Positions 43,964 through 53,341 are shown, counted from the first letter of the stretch. The stretch is DNA of 64,000 nucleotides from Paenibacillus sp. BIHB 4019 (GCF_002741035.1 NZ_CP016808.1:4512501-4576500); one strand, 5' to 3'. Translations and numbers: made by a program. The notes: generated from the letters alone by a model not told the origin.

Positions 43964-44866
43964 GTGAAGCGTAAAGATAACCGGATTACCCATTTGGCTG
44001 GTTACGTATTTATTTCGCCATGGCTGCTAGGTTTCTTATTGCTGACGTTATGGCCGATTGCCCAGTCATTTTATTTATCCTTTACGGAGTATTCGCTGCT
44101 CGAAGCGCCAGTATGGACCGGGATGGACAACTACGTCAACATATTTACGAATGATTCCACATTCACCACATCGCTGAAGGTTACGTTCATGTTCGTGCTG
44201 TTCTCCGTGCCGCTCAAGCTGTTTTTCTCGCTTATGGTAGCGATGGCGCTGAATAAAAGCTTGCGCGGCATGAATATTTACCGCACTGCGATTTATTTTC
44301 CGTCGCTCATCGGCGGCAGCATAGCAGTAGCGGCGCTGTGGCGCAATATGTTCAGCCTGGACGGGTATGTGAATCAGGTGCTTGGCTGGTTTGGCATTCA
44401 AGGCGTCGCCTGGATATCCAATCCCGATACGTCGCTGGCTACGCTGATCCTGCTTAATACGTGGCAGTTCGGCTCCACCATGGTTATTTTTCTCGCGGGG
44501 CTTAAGCAAATTCCGCAGGAGCTTTACGAATCCGCATCGGTCGACGGAGCGGGCAAAACAAGAAAATTTTTCAGCATTACACTCCCCATGCTCTCTCCGG
44601 TCATGTTTTTCAATCTGGTGCTTGGCATTATCGGTTCCTTTCAAACGTTTACGTCCGCCTACATTATTACGAAGGGCGGGCCCATTAACTCAACCTACAT
44701 GTACGCCATGTTCCTCTATGAAAAAGCGTTTAAGCATTACCAGATGGGCTATGCCTCTGCCCTGGCCTGGATCCTGCTCGTCATTGTAGCGCTGCTGACG
44801 ATCATTAACTTTGCCGCTTCCCGTTATTGGGTATTTTACGAGTCGGATGGAGGGAAAGCGAAATGA
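43964..44866 (+). CDS. ABC sugar transporter permease, MalF/UgpA type
   Basis: A 300-aa membrane protein. Six TM spans start with AGYVFISPWLLGFLLLTLWP, and EAA-loop ELYESASVDGAGKTRKFFSI lies around residue 186. GTG 43964 follows GGAGGGGAG. The second permease overlaps its stop codon, and a binding protein and dehydratase follow, so the unit is MalF-MalG-binding protein. As in many Firmicutes, no ATPase gene is present. The sugar is uncertain; the UxuA-like enzyme downstream points to a uronic-acid-containing oligosaccharide. Confidence 0.93.
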   Translation: MKRKDNRITHLAGYVFISPWLLGFLLLTLWPIAQSFYLSFTEYSLLEAPVWTGMDNYVNIFTNDSTFTTSLKVTFMFVLFSVPLKLFFSLMVAMALNKSLRGMNIYRTAIYFPSLIGGSIAVAALWRNMFSLDGYVNQVLGWFGIQGVAWISNPDTSLATLILLNTWQFGSTMVIFLAGLKQIPQELYESASVDGAGKTRKFFSITLPMLSPVMFFNLVLGIIGSFQTFTSAYIITKGGPINSTYMYAMFLYEKAFKHYQMGYASALAWILLVIVALLTIINFAASRYWVFYESDGGKAK

Positions 44867-45693
44867 GCAGGCTGCGCGCAAAAGGCTTCGATCACGTATT
44901 TCTCGCGTTGTTTTCCTTCATTATGATTTATCCCGTCATTTGGTGGGCGGGCGCTTCGCTCAAAAAAACGTCCGAGCTTAGACTGCCGACCATTTGGCCC
45001 TCCACCCCTATGTGGGAAAATTACAGCAAGGGCTGGCATTTTTCCGGCGATTATACGTTTGCCCACTTTTTCGGCAATACGCTGCTGATGGAGCTCGGCA
45101 ATGTTGCAGGCGGCGTCTTGACAGCGGCCATTGTAGCTTATGGCTTCGGCCGCTTGTATTTCGGGCTTAAAGGCTTCTGGTTTTCGATTTTGCTGCTGAC
45201 GATGATGCTGCCGGGGCAGGTGACGGTCGTTCCGCAGTACATTTTGTTCAACAAGCTGGGAATGGTCGACAGCTATGTTCCGCTTGTGCTGCCGCATTTT
45301 TTCGGTGGCGGCGCCTTCTTTATTTTTTTGCTGGTGCAGTTTATTCGCGGCATCCCGCGAGATCTTGATGAGGCAGCCAAAATCGACGGCGCTTCTGTCT
45401 ACGGCATTTTTCTGCGGATTATTTTTCCGCTCATTAAGCCAGCGCTTGTGACAGTGGGAATATTCACCTTTATTTGGAGCTGGGATGATTTTTTTGCGCA
45501 GGTGCTGTATTTAAGCTCGGTTGAGAAGTTTACGGTCGGCCTTGCGCTGCGCATGTTCATAGACCAGTTCGATATTCAATGGGGGCAGCTGCTTGCGATG
45601 TCGTTGCTTTCGATTATGCCTTCCGTTGTCATCTTTTTTCTGGCCCAAAAGCACTTTGTAGAAGGCATTGCTACAACAGGACTCAAAGGGTAA
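44863..45693 (+). CDS. ABC sugar transporter permease, MalG/AraQ type
   Basis: A 276-aa membrane protein starting at ATG 44863 (MSRLRAKGFDHVF), overlapping the previous stop as ATGA with GGAGGG upstream. There are six TM segments; EAA loop RDLDEAAKIDGASVYGIFLRI lies around residue 175. MMLPGQVTVVPQYILFNKLG is the usual TM3 region. It is translationally coupled to its partner. It forms the membrane pore with the preceding permease; substrate specificity comes from the binding protein downstream. Confidence 0.95.
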   Translation: MSRLRAKGFDHVFLALFSFIMIYPVIWWAGASLKKTSELRLPTIWPSTPMWENYSKGWHFSGDYTFAHFFGNTLLMELGNVAGGVLTAAIVAYGFGRLYFGLKGFWFSILLLTMMLPGQVTVVPQYILFNKLGMVDSYVPLVLPHFFGGGAFFIFLLVQFIRGIPRDLDEAAKIDGASVYGIFLRIIFPLIKPALVTVGIFTFIWSWDDFFAQVLYLSSVEKFTVGLALRMFIDQFDIQWGQLLAMSLLSIMPSVVIFFLAQKHFVEGIATTGLKG

Positions 45694-45753
45694 CGGCTTA
45701 TATGAAAAGCGCTTATAGAAAAAGGTATTTCATTTGAAGGGGATGAGCGGATA

Positions 45754-47100
45754 ATGGGAAAAAGGTGGCTGAAAAGCAAGGGCTGGGCAATGCTGACGCT
45801 TGCTGTGGTGCTGACGATGACCGCATGCAGCAGCAATAGCGGGGGCGGGGGCAACCAGGGTGCGGAGCCAAGCTCGGCAACGGAGACGGCGGCGGCTGGG
45901 GGAGCAAGCGAGGCAGCGACGACGCTCAGCATTATGTGGTGGGGATCAGACGTCCGTCATGAAGCGACGAAAAAAGCGCTGGACATTTATTCTCAGCAGT
46001 TTTCAAATGTGAAATTCAAGCCGGAATTTATGGCTTGGGATGCTTATTGGCAGAAGCTTCCGACACTGGCAGCCTCCAAGTCGATTACCGACGTACTGCA
46101 AATGGATGCGGCTTACATTCAGGAATACGTGTCCAGAGGCCAACTGGAGGATTTATCCGACATTGACCTCAGCGGCATAGTGGACCCGAATGTGCTGAAA
46201 AATTTGCAAATAAACGGCAAGCTGTATGGCATCCCGCTCAGCCAGAATGCGCAGGGCTTCGCTTACAATAAGACAGAGCTGGAGCAGCTCGGCATCCCGC
46301 TGCCGCATAAAGATTGGACGTATGATGAATTTTTTCAATGGGCGAGAGATGCCCGTGCCAAGCTGCCTGAGGGCAAATATCCGATTGGGGATACATCGAG
46401 CTGGGATGGCTTCAACTATTACCAGACGGCGATGGGCAAACCGCCTATTATGTCGGACGGAGGCAAAACGTTCACGCTCGATAAGGAGCTGTTCATGAAG
46501 TTTTATGGCATTTATGATGATTTCCGCAAAAATAAAATTGTTCCACCAGCAGAGCTAGCCGCTTCTTTCTTGGAAAATGACCCGCAAGCCGATCCTATGG
46601 CTTCCGGTGTAGTGCTGACCCGAGGTGCGACGACTGGCTCCGTAAGCGCACTGGAGCAGCTGATGCCAGGCAAGCTGGGCGTTGTCAATTTGCAGACGGG
46701 ACCGGCTGGCGGCGGCTGGGCACAGTCGACGATTTTCCTCAGCGTCAGCGCCAATTCGAAAAACAAAGAGGAAGCGAAGAAATTTGTGAAATGGTTTATA
46801 ACGGATCAAGAGGCGGGCAAGGCACTTGGCTTGACGCGCGGCTTGCCCATTAATCCGGAAATATTCAAGCAGCTTGAGCCGACGCTTGAAGCCAAGGATT
46901 TGCTAGGCAAGGAGATTTACGATATGTCGGTGGATAAAGCACTGCCGTTTTATTCGCCGGCTGCCGGATTCTCAGAATGGGTGGATACGTACAAAAAAGA
47001 AATGGATGCGGTATCCTTCGGCCAGCAATCGATTGAAGACGCATTCAATAAAATCGACAAGCTGGGCAAGGAGCTAGCCGCCAAAGCGGAGAAATCTTAA
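45754..47100 (+). CDS. ABC sugar transporter substrate-binding lipoprotein
   Basis: A 448-aa family 1 extracellular solute-binding protein. The signal with lipobox LTMTAC places Cys near residue 25, and a Gly/Ser/Ala linker follows. Mature features are TTLSIMWWGSDVRHEATKKA, GKLYGIPLSQNAQGFAYNKT and the YDEFFQWARDARAKLPEGKY helix. It lies 60 bp after the second permease gene and is transcribed with it. It delivers a sugar or oligosaccharide to the MalFG-like pair. Ligand identity is not readable from the sequence. Confidence 0.94.
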   Translation: MGKRWLKSKGWAMLTLAVVLTMTACSSNSGGGGNQGAEPSSATETAAAGGASEAATTLSIMWWGSDVRHEATKKALDIYSQQFSNVKFKPEFMAWDAYWQKLPTLAASKSITDVLQMDAAYIQEYVSRGQLEDLSDIDLSGIVDPNVLKNLQINGKLYGIPLSQNAQGFAYNKTELEQLGIPLPHKDWTYDEFFQWARDARAKLPEGKYPIGDTSSWDGFNYYQTAMGKPPIMSDGGKTFTLDKELFMKFYGIYDDFRKNKIVPPAELAASFLENDPQADPMASGVVLTRGATTGSVSALEQLMPGKLGVVNLQTGPAGGGWAQSTIFLSVSANSKNKEEAKKFVKWFITDQEAGKALGLTRGLPINPEIFKQLEPTLEAKDLLGKEIYDMSVDKALPFYSPAAGFSEWVDTYKKEMDAVSFGQQSIEDAFNKIDKLGKELAAKAEKS

Positions 47101-47149
47101 TTCAAGCAATCGTTGCATCGCTTGTAATACGAAATAGGAGGAGTTAGTA

Positions 47150-48172
47150 ATGCAGCTGGCAGAATTTTTCTCGTCGCGGCCTGACCGTCTATGGCAGCTC
47201 GCGAAGCAAATGGATATCAATCATGCGGTGAGCGGTCTGGCATGGGACGAAAAAAGCGAAAAACCTTGGGATCTTATGCCTCTTATTCGCATGAAGCAGC
47301 GTTTTGCTGACAGCGGCATTGAACTGGCCGTCATTGAATCGATGCCGCCAAGCAATGAGATTAAGCTTGGAACCGCAGGGCGCGATGCGGAAATTGAAAC
47401 CTTTCAGCAGTTTATTGTCAATATGGGGAGAGCCGGTATTCCTGTGCTTTGCTACAATTTTATGGCGCAGTTCAATTGGTTCCGCACCTCCACAACGACG
47501 CGTACACGAGGAGGAGCGCTCGTCTCCAGCTACGATCACAGCTTAATGCGGGATGCCCCGCTTACCGAAGCGGGCGTCGTATCCGAGCAGCAGCTGTGGG
47601 AAAATCTGCATTATTTTATGGAGCAGATTGTGCCTGTGGCGGAGGAAGCGAAGGTGAAGCTGGCGCTGCATCCCGATGACCCGCCGATTACGCCGATTCG
47701 CGGCGTATCGCGTATACTGCGCAGTGCCGATGCTTTGCAGCGCGCCATTGATCTTGTGCCAAGCGCTTATAATGGCATTACGCTATGCCAAGGCACGCTG
47801 GCGACGGCGGGGGAGCATATCCCCAGCGTCATTCGCCATTTTGCCGGGCAGGATAAAATGTTTTTTGTTCATTTTAGAGATGTGCGCGGCACAGCGGAGA
47901 AATTTGAGGAAACGTTCCACGATGATGGCATTACCGACATGCTGGAGGCGATGTACACCTACTATGATGTCGGCTTCACTGGGCCGGCAAGGCCCGATCA
48001 TGTGCCGACGATGGAAGGCGAAACGAATGAGAATCCCGGTTATGAGCTGCTGGGACGTTTGTTCGGGGTAGGGTACATTAAAGGGTTGATGGAGGCAGCG
48101 TCCAGACGGCAAGTCGAAGGCGCGCAAAGCAGCACAAACGCGGCAGAAGCGCAAAAAATAGCGGTAGAATAA
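47150..48172 (+). CDS. uxuA: Mannonate dehydratase-like TIM-barrel enzyme
   Basis: A 340-aa UxuA-family protein. D-mannonate dehydratase makes 2-keto-3-deoxygluconate from mannonate in glucuronate breakdown. KLALHPDDPPITPIRGVSRI (metal/substrate His, about residue 173), CQGTLATAG, FVHFRDVRGTAEKFEETFHDDG and RPDHVPTMEGE are the conserved metal-ligand segments. AGGAGGAG precedes ATG 47150. It follows the importer genes directly, so the operon probably takes up and dehydrates a hexuronate-derived substrate. It is slightly shorter than E. coli UxuA (394 aa). Confidence 0.88.
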   Translation: MQLAEFFSSRPDRLWQLAKQMDINHAVSGLAWDEKSEKPWDLMPLIRMKQRFADSGIELAVIESMPPSNEIKLGTAGRDAEIETFQQFIVNMGRAGIPVLCYNFMAQFNWFRTSTTTRTRGGALVSSYDHSLMRDAPLTEAGVVSEQQLWENLHYFMEQIVPVAEEAKVKLALHPDDPPITPIRGVSRILRSADALQRAIDLVPSAYNGITLCQGTLATAGEHIPSVIRHFAGQDKMFFVHFRDVRGTAEKFEETFHDDGITDMLEAMYTYYDVGFTGPARPDHVPTMEGETNENPGYELLGRLFGVGYIKGLMEAASRRQVEGAQSSTNAAEAQKIAVE

Positions 48173-48177
48173 GCTAT

Positions 48178-48243
48178 AGGAAAAAAAGGTACTGCCTTTG
48201 GCTGGCATGTTGACATGCTGGCCAAGAGCAGTACCTTTTTTTA
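48178..48243. terminator. Bidirectional terminator after uxuA-like gene
   Basis: AAAAAAAGGTACTGC ... GCAGTACCTTTTTTT (about 48181-48242), with GGC(T)/GCC(A) arms inside. It ends the importer-dehydratase operon. Confidence 0.8.
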
Positions 48244-48733
48244 AGTATAGAGAAAGGATATGATTTGCTCATTCTTTCTCTATATTTCTCGGAATGAAAC
48301 GCGCTGCGCCGCCAAAGGATGGCGACAGCCGTTTCACCTTGAAATATAGGAAAGGATATGATTTTCTCATCCATTCTCTATATTTCTCGGAATGAAACGC
48401 GCTGCACCGCCAAAGGATGGCGACAGCCGTTTCACCTTGAAATATAGGAAAGGATATGATTTTCTCATCCATTCTCTATATTTCTCGGAATGAAACGCGC
48501 TGCACCGCCAAAGGATGGCGATAGCCGTTTCACCTTGAAATATAGGAAAGGATATGATTTGCTCATCCATTCTCTATATTTCTCGGAATGAAACGCGCTG
48601 CGCCGCCAAAGGACGGCGATAGCCGTTTCACCTTGAAATATAGGAAAGGATATGATTTTCTCATCCATTCTCTATATTTCTCGGAATGAAACGCGCTGCG
48701 CCGCCAAAGGACGGCGATAGCCGTTTCACCTTG
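48244..48733 (-). repeat. Five-copy 98-bp tandem array of double-hairpin elements (R4)
   Basis: The anchor CTCGGAATGAAACGCGCTG occurs at 48288, 48386, 48484, 48582 and 48680, an exact 98-bp period. On the minus strand each unit reads AAGGTGAAACGGCTRTCGCC and onward, the first hairpin pairing GTGAAACG/CGTTTCAT and CGCCG/CGGCG, then CCGAGAAATATAG. A second hairpin pairs GAAATATAG with CTATATTTC. Copies differ at a few positions (CACC/CGCC, GGATGG/GGACGG). The array fills the gap between convergent genes. Confidence 0.95.
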
Positions 48734-48744
48734 TTGCAGCTAAA

Positions 48745-49620
48745 TTAATCCTTCAGCTCAATCGTGAAGCTGGCTTCCAAAGCTTGGCCCGGCTGCACCA
48801 TGACAAGTCCTTTTTTGTGGTTCAACGCTTCATTCGGGGCAGTCCATGGCTCGACGCATACAAAAGGCTTGCCTTCTACCGACCAAATGACGGTCGTTCC
48901 GAATACTTCGCTGTAGCTCAACTTGATTTGCTGTTCACCAAAGGGGAAGGAAATTTCCGGTGTAGTCGCATCCAGCAAAGCGACCGATTCAACGAGCCCG
49001 TTCAAATCCAGCGGGCCGGCAAACGGCTTGACCTGATTGTCGTTGTAATCCAGCGCTTGCTGCGCGTCAGAGCGGTAAGTCAGATTTTTTTCGGCAATTG
49101 CAAAATAAGGATGGAAGCCGGCATGCACAGGCATGCTGGTCTCGGACAAATTGCTGTATGCTTGCTCAATGCTCAGCTTGCCATCCTTCAAGCGGTAAGT
49201 GAATGTCAGCTTGAAGTTGAAGGGATAGGCCGCCTGCGTCTGTGCGCTGCTTTCCAGTGAAAGCGTAAGCGAGGCTCCATTGTCGGTAGACTGCCCTTCA
49301 ACGTCCCATGGTGCTTGGCGGGCTACGCCATGATTACGCATATTATATCTTACGCCATCCCATTCATAGGCGCCATTTTGCAATTGGCCGCAAATCGGAA
49401 ACAAGACGGGAATGCCGCCGCGAATATTGGCATCTGGATCAATAAAGGTATCGCGATCAAGGTACAGCAGCTCTTGGCCTTGCAGCTGGCAGCCGATTAC
49501 AATGCCGCCGCGTTCAGGACAGATGAGGACGCGGGAATTTGTCGCTGCTTCTTTGAGCTCATAGATTGGGTATGTATCGGTATAGCTGGTTACTTCATAG
49601 CCTGCTTGGTTTGCAGTCAT
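48745..49620 (-). CDS. Aldose 1-epimerase family protein
   Basis: A 291-aa galactose-mutarotase-fold enzyme. NSRVLICPERGGIVIGCQLQ, RGGIPVLFPICGQL, MRNHGVARQAPWDV (catalytic His), SMPVHAGFHPYFAI (second His) and the acidic FVCVEPWTAPNEA (catalytic Glu) match the family. ATG 49620 is chosen since GGAGG lies 7 bases upstream; the extra 20 residues of the longer frame are unlikely. It interconverts sugar anomers, consistent with the sugar-utilisation neighbourhood. It is convergent with the uxuA-like gene across the repeat array. Confidence 0.92.
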   Translation of the reverse strand: MTANQAGYEVTSYTDTYPIYELKEAATNSRVLICPERGGIVIGCQLQGQELLYLDRDTFIDPDANIRGGIPVLFPICGQLQNGAYEWDGVRYNMRNHGVARQAPWDVEGQSTDNGASLTLSLESSAQTQAAYPFNFKLTFTYRLKDGKLSIEQAYSNLSETSMPVHAGFHPYFAIAEKNLTYRSDAQQALDYNDNQVKPFAGPLDLNGLVESVALLDATTPEISFPFGEQQIKLSYSEVFGTTVIWSVEGKPFVCVEPWTAPNEALNHKKGLVMVQPGQALEASFTIELKD

Positions 49621-49678
49621 TTCTCTACCTCCAATAGGTGCACTCCTGTTTTTGTAATGCTGTTCATGCTTCCCGTCC

Positions 49679-49687
49679 ATTATAACA
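49679..49687 (-). promoter_or_regulatory. Extended -10 promoter of epimerase gene
   Basis: Minus strand TGTTATAAT, that is TG-N-TATAAT, 58 bp upstream of ATG 49620. No good -35 is seen, as is usual for extended -10 promoters. Confidence 0.4.
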
Positions 49688-49789
49688 ATTTCAGCGGCAA
49701 TAAAGGAATGATTTGTGAAAGTCAGCCCGCTTGCAACAACTTGCCTCCTGCACCCGTCTATTCATTGATTAAATTTTATGGATTAGGGA

Positions 49790-50953
49790 GTGGGCACCAT
49801 TTCAAATTTACCGCATGCACCACATTCTGCCCCGTCGATGGGAAGCCGTACTTCTGCAAGGAAGAACAGTTCTCCAGTGAACAAACGCAAACGCAAGAGG
49901 CCTGGCTTTTGGCGGGTAGTGGCAGCGTTATTCGCTGTTATCGTGATATCATCCCTGCTTTTCCTGAGCTGGTTTTTCTTTACCGCTTCAGGGACGAGCC
50001 TTCGCTATAAGCTGGCGGATGCGTTAATTACAACCCAGCACCGCTTTCTGGCAAAATATTTAATCGGCGAGCAGGGCCTTGCCGATCGTGTAGCTGATTA
50101 TGCCAAGCAGTTTCAGGAGATGGGCGAGGAGCTGGACACCCATCAAATTACGCTGCCGACTGGTGCAGGCGACCATGCTGCTGAGTCGCTGACCAGCGTC
50201 GAGGAAGTCGATGGCAAAGGTTATCACGGTTTTCTCATGACGGTGAAGGACCCGACGAAAATCCGGCTCGTCGTACCGGAGAAAGCGGGCCGAGGCGAGA
50301 AGGTAGGCAGCATGGTCAAGCGGACAGGTGCCCTTGCTGGCGTCAATGCCGGAGGGTTTGCCGATCCAGAGTGGCAGGGCAACGGTTTTCAGCCGATTGG
50401 GCTTGTCATTACGCAGGGGGAAATTTATTATAATGGCCTTGGCAAGGATGCAAGTGCGCAAATTGTCGGATTGGACAAGCAAGGTAAAATGCTGGCAGGC
50501 CGCTATTCCATCAAGGAGCTTATGAAGCTGGGCATATCTGAGGCGGTCAGCTTCGAGCCGCGAATGATTGTGAATGGCAAAGGCTTGATCAAAAATCACG
50601 CCGATGGCTGGGGTGTCGCGCCGCGGACGGTGATGGGGCAGAAGGAGGACGGCTCGATTTTGTTCCTCATCATTGATGGCAGGCAGATCGGCTACAGCAT
50701 TGGCGCCGATCTGTATGACTGCCAGCAAATTATGCTGGAGCATGGCGCGGTCATCGCTGCCAATCTGGATGGCGGCTCCTCGTCCGTGCTGATCAAGGAG
50801 GGCGGCGACCTCATCAATAAGCCCTCCTCTAAAAGCGAAGGCGGACGTTATTTGCCGACCGCGTTTCTCGTATTTGACGACCCGTCTGCGGTGAACGTAC
50901 CGAACGTATGGGCAGGGCTTAACCCCGGGGACATTGATCCTTCCAAGTGGTAA
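49790..50953 (+). CDS. Phosphodiester glycosidase (NAGPA-type) family membrane-anchored protein
   Basis: A 387-aa protein: about 35 polar basic residues, one TM (about 42-67, VVAALFAVIVISSLLFLSWF), then an exposed domain. GVNAGGFADPEWQGNGFQPI, MIVNGKGLI, GWGVAPRTVMGQKEDGSILF, DGRQIGYSIGADLYDCQQIM and AANLDGGSSSVLIKEG match the phosphodiester N-acetylglucosaminidase family, in which the N-L-D-G-G-S-S motif is diagnostic. It probably acts on cell-envelope glycopolymers or teichoic-acid linkages. The start is uncertain: GTG 49790 overlaps its own Shine-Dalgarno-like sequence. Confidence 0.88.
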   Translation: MGTISNLPHAPHSAPSMGSRTSARKNSSPVNKRKRKRPGFWRVVAALFAVIVISSLLFLSWFFFTASGTSLRYKLADALITTQHRFLAKYLIGEQGLADRVADYAKQFQEMGEELDTHQITLPTGAGDHAAESLTSVEEVDGKGYHGFLMTVKDPTKIRLVVPEKAGRGEKVGSMVKRTGALAGVNAGGFADPEWQGNGFQPIGLVITQGEIYYNGLGKDASAQIVGLDKQGKMLAGRYSIKELMKLGISEAVSFEPRMIVNGKGLIKNHADGWGVAPRTVMGQKEDGSILFLIIDGRQIGYSIGADLYDCQQIMLEHGAVIAANLDGGSSSVLIKEGGDLINKPSSKSEGGRYLPTAFLVFDDPSAVNVPNVWAGLNPGDIDPSKW

Positions 50954-50977
50954 TAATCTGAAATAAACGGCAAAAAA

Positions 50978-51032
50978 ACAAGCAAGCTGCTTCACTAATC
51001 CCCTTAGGGCATGTGAAGCAGCTTGTTTCTTA
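50978..51032. terminator. Terminator between phosphodiester glycosidase and enolase-superfamily genes
   Basis: AAGCTGCTTCAC (50984-50995) and GTGAAGCAGCTT (51013-51024), preceded by AAAAAAACAAGC and followed by GTTTCTTATG. It is usable from both sides. Confidence 0.75.
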
Positions 51033-51085
51033 TGAACGCTTATTTATTTTTTAGAATAATGTTTATTTCTTATCCTTCCTGTGGG

Positions 51086-52474
51086 CTAACTCCACAAACG
51101 GTCATTAGAAAGCAGCTTGTTCCACGAGTCCGTAGACTCCCAGATGCCAGGAACATCGGGATGCAGATGCTCGGCAAGCACCTCGTCATTCAAATCATCA
51201 ATGCCTAGTCCAGGCGCATCGCTGACTGTAATGAAGCCATTCTGTACCAGCTTGTTTGGCAGCTTGCTGCTAATTATAATATCATCCCACCAAGGCACCT
51301 CGCAGGAATGGTATTCGAGGGCGAGGAAATTTTCCGTTGCCGCTGCGACGTGAGCCGCCGCGAGGCAGGCAATCGGGCTTTCTGCCATATGGATGGCCAT
51401 TGCTGCGCCATAGTCCTGCGCCATATCGCCGATTTTTTTCGTCTCTAAAATTCCTCCGCTCGTGAGCACATCCGGATGAATGACGGATACGCCGCCCGCT
51501 TCCAGCAAAGGCTTGAAGTTTTCCTTCAAATAAATGTCCTCGCCCGTACAGATCGGAGTTGCGACTGCCCGTGCAAGCTTAGCGTATTGCTCGGTATACT
51601 GCCACGGCAGCATATCCTCCATCCAAGCCAGGTTGAACTTCTCGACGCGGCGGCCAAGCTTGATGCAGCTTTCCAGCCCGATATGCCCAAAGTGGTCGAT
51701 GGCGAGCGGTACCTGGTAGCCGATAACGGAACGGACATCTGCCACATATTGCTCAAGCAGATCAAGCCCTTTTTCAGTCACCTGAATGGCGGTAAACGGG
51801 TGAGCAATATTATAAATATCATAATGGCGGTTCGTTATTTCGCGAAGCTGATCATCCGACATGCCGTCAAAATTTTGATTGTAGCGGTTGCGCGACTTTT
51901 CCCGCATTTCCTCAAGAAAGCCGAGCGGCGCGCTTAAGGTGCCCGGTTCATGGATGATTTGGCCAATGCCGAGATCCATTTTTAGAAAAGTAAAGCCTTC
52001 GTCCATGCGTTTCTTGAGCGCCTCGCCCATAGCCTTGCCGGTGTCTTTGCCTACGACTTCCGTATCGCAGTACATGCGGATGCGGTCGCGAAAGCGCCCG
52101 CCCAACATTTGATAGACAGGAACGCCATACGCTTTTCCCGCCAAATCCCATAGCGCAATTTCAATGCCGCTTACACCGCCGCCTTGACGGGCATGGCCGC
52201 CGAACTGCTTGATGCGGCGGAACAACTTATCAACATGGCAGGGATTTTCGCCAAGCAGCCGTGCCTTCAGCATTTGTGCATACACTTTATCGGCTCCGTC
52301 ACGCACTTCGCCAAATCCGACGAGCCCCTGATTCGTATATACTTTAATGAGGCTGCTGTGGAAGGGACCTCCTACAATGTCAGTGAACCGGATATCAGTA
52401 ATGCGCAGTCCTGTCGGATTCGAGCTTGTTCGTACATGGGCTAGCGTTTCCTCGTACGTTTCTTTATTAATCAT
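51086..52474 (-). CDS. Mandelate racemase/muconate lactonizing enzyme family dehydratase
   Basis: A 462-aa enolase-superfamily enzyme. The N-terminal capping domain has LIKVYTNQGLVGFGEVRDG, and barrel residues lie in FTFLKMDLGIG (general base Lys), AIDHFGHIGLESCIKLGR (metal Asp), PICTGEDIYLKENF (Glu-Asp pair) and VIHPDVLTSGG. It belongs with sugar-acid dehydratases. ATG 52474 is preferred over GTG 52483 because GAGGAG lies 8 bases upstream. It is the last gene of the SDR-SDR-dehydratase unit and probably dehydrates an aldonic or uronic acid. Confidence 0.9.
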   Translation of the reverse strand: MINKETYEETLAHVRTSSNPTGLRITDIRFTDIVGGPFHSSLIKVYTNQGLVGFGEVRDGADKVYAQMLKARLLGENPCHVDKLFRRIKQFGGHARQGGGVSGIEIALWDLAGKAYGVPVYQMLGGRFRDRIRMYCDTEVVGKDTGKAMGEALKKRMDEGFTFLKMDLGIGQIIHEPGTLSAPLGFLEEMREKSRNRYNQNFDGMSDDQLREITNRHYDIYNIAHPFTAIQVTEKGLDLLEQYVADVRSVIGYQVPLAIDHFGHIGLESCIKLGRRVEKFNLAWMEDMLPWQYTEQYAKLARAVATPICTGEDIYLKENFKPLLEAGGVSVIHPDVLTSGGILETKKIGDMAQDYGAAMAIHMAESPIACLAAAHVAAATENFLALEYHSCEVPWWDDIIISSKLPNKLVQNGFITVSDAPGLGIDDLNDEVLAEHLHPDVPGIWESTDSWNKLLSNDRLWS

Positions 52475-52519
52475 AACCGTCACTCCTCTATTATCGTTAT
52501 AATTTGGCTTATTCGGCTG

Positions 52520-53341
52520 CTACAGCAGCATGCTGCCCCCGTCCAAACGTATGGCGGAGCCAGTCATAAACTCGCTTTCTTCGGAAGCGATAAAGCAGAC
52601 GAGCCGGGCGACATCAAGCGGCTTGCCGACACGTCCGAGCGGAAACTTTTTGCGAATATCCCGCTTTGGGCGTACAGGCCTTGCTGCGTCAGGGTTTGAG
52701 ACAGCCGGGCCAATGGGCCGAGATTCTCTTGCAGACTGTACGCCAACGTCAATTTGCCCAGGCTCTATCGTATTGACGGTGATGCCATACTTAGCCAGCT
52801 CGATTGCAGCTTCCCGCCCGAGCATGCGAATGCCGCCCTTGGTCATGGAATAAACAGCGTCAAAATCAGTTGGCCGCTTGCTGTGAACCGAGGAGATGAG
52901 AATGATACGGCCCCCGGCAGCATTGTTTTTCATAAAAGGAATAACGGCTTGCATACACTGCCAATAACCCTTCAAATTAATGTTCATCATGCGGTCAAAG
53001 GACGTTTCATCATGGTCAAATAGCCCATAATTAAGCTGCAAAGCAGCATTGTTGACTAAAATATCGATTGTTCCGTCAGCCTCCGCTGCCGGAAAGGCAT
53101 GTGCGGCTTGCTTCATTAATCGTTCAATTTCCGCTTTGCTGGCAACATCGGCTTGCACTAGCACGGCCTCGCCGCCGGCTGCCTGAATTTGCGCCAGCGT
53201 TTCTTTCGCTCCGGCATCGCTGCGATTATAATGAATGACGACCTTTGCGCCACATTGTGCGAGCTGAATGGCGACACCTTGGCCGATGCCTGTTCCTGCG
53301 CCTGTTACGAGAGCTACCTTGCCTGTCAGGTCCATGCTCAT
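52520..53341 (-). CDS. SDR family oxidoreductase
   Basis: A 273-aa short-chain dehydrogenase. Cofactor loop TGAGTGIGQ (residues 14-22), NNAA, YSMTKGG with the catalytic Y-x-x-x-K, and DGGSMLL at the C-terminus are complete. The basic residues after beta-2 (HYNRSDAG) suggest NADPH is possible. Its start overlaps the stop of the upstream SDR gene (ATGA), so the two are coupled, and the dehydratase gene follows 45 bp later. It is likely to oxidise or reduce a sugar-acid intermediate. Confidence 0.93.
   Translation of the reverse strand: MSMDLTGKVALVTGAGTGIGQGVAIQLAQCGAKVVIHYNRSDAGAKETLAQIQAAGGEAVLVQADVASKAEIERLMKQAAHAFPAAEADGTIDILVNNAALQLNYGLFDHDETSFDRMMNINLKGYWQCMQAVIPFMKNNAAGGRIILISSVHSKRPTDFDAVYSMTKGGIRMLGREAAIELAKYGITVNTIEPGQIDVGVQSARESRPIGPAVSNPDAARPVRPKRDIRKKFPLGRVGKPLDVARLVCFIASEESEFMTGSAIRLDGGSMLL

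Noticed and set aside
45699..45717. A second cre-like site between the MalG-like and binding-protein genes (GAAAAGCGCTTATAG)
   Set aside because: It has an extra base in the left half and does not align to the consensus without a gap.
48174..48668. Four staggered 67-codon minus-strand frames with near-identical peptides (MDEKIISFPIFQGE...)
   Set aside because: They are the 98-bp tandem repeat read in shifting frames; 98 is not a multiple of three and no ribosome-binding sites precede them.
48244..48733. CRISPR array
   Set aside because: The whole 98-bp unit is repeated, with no unique spacers, and no cas genes are present.
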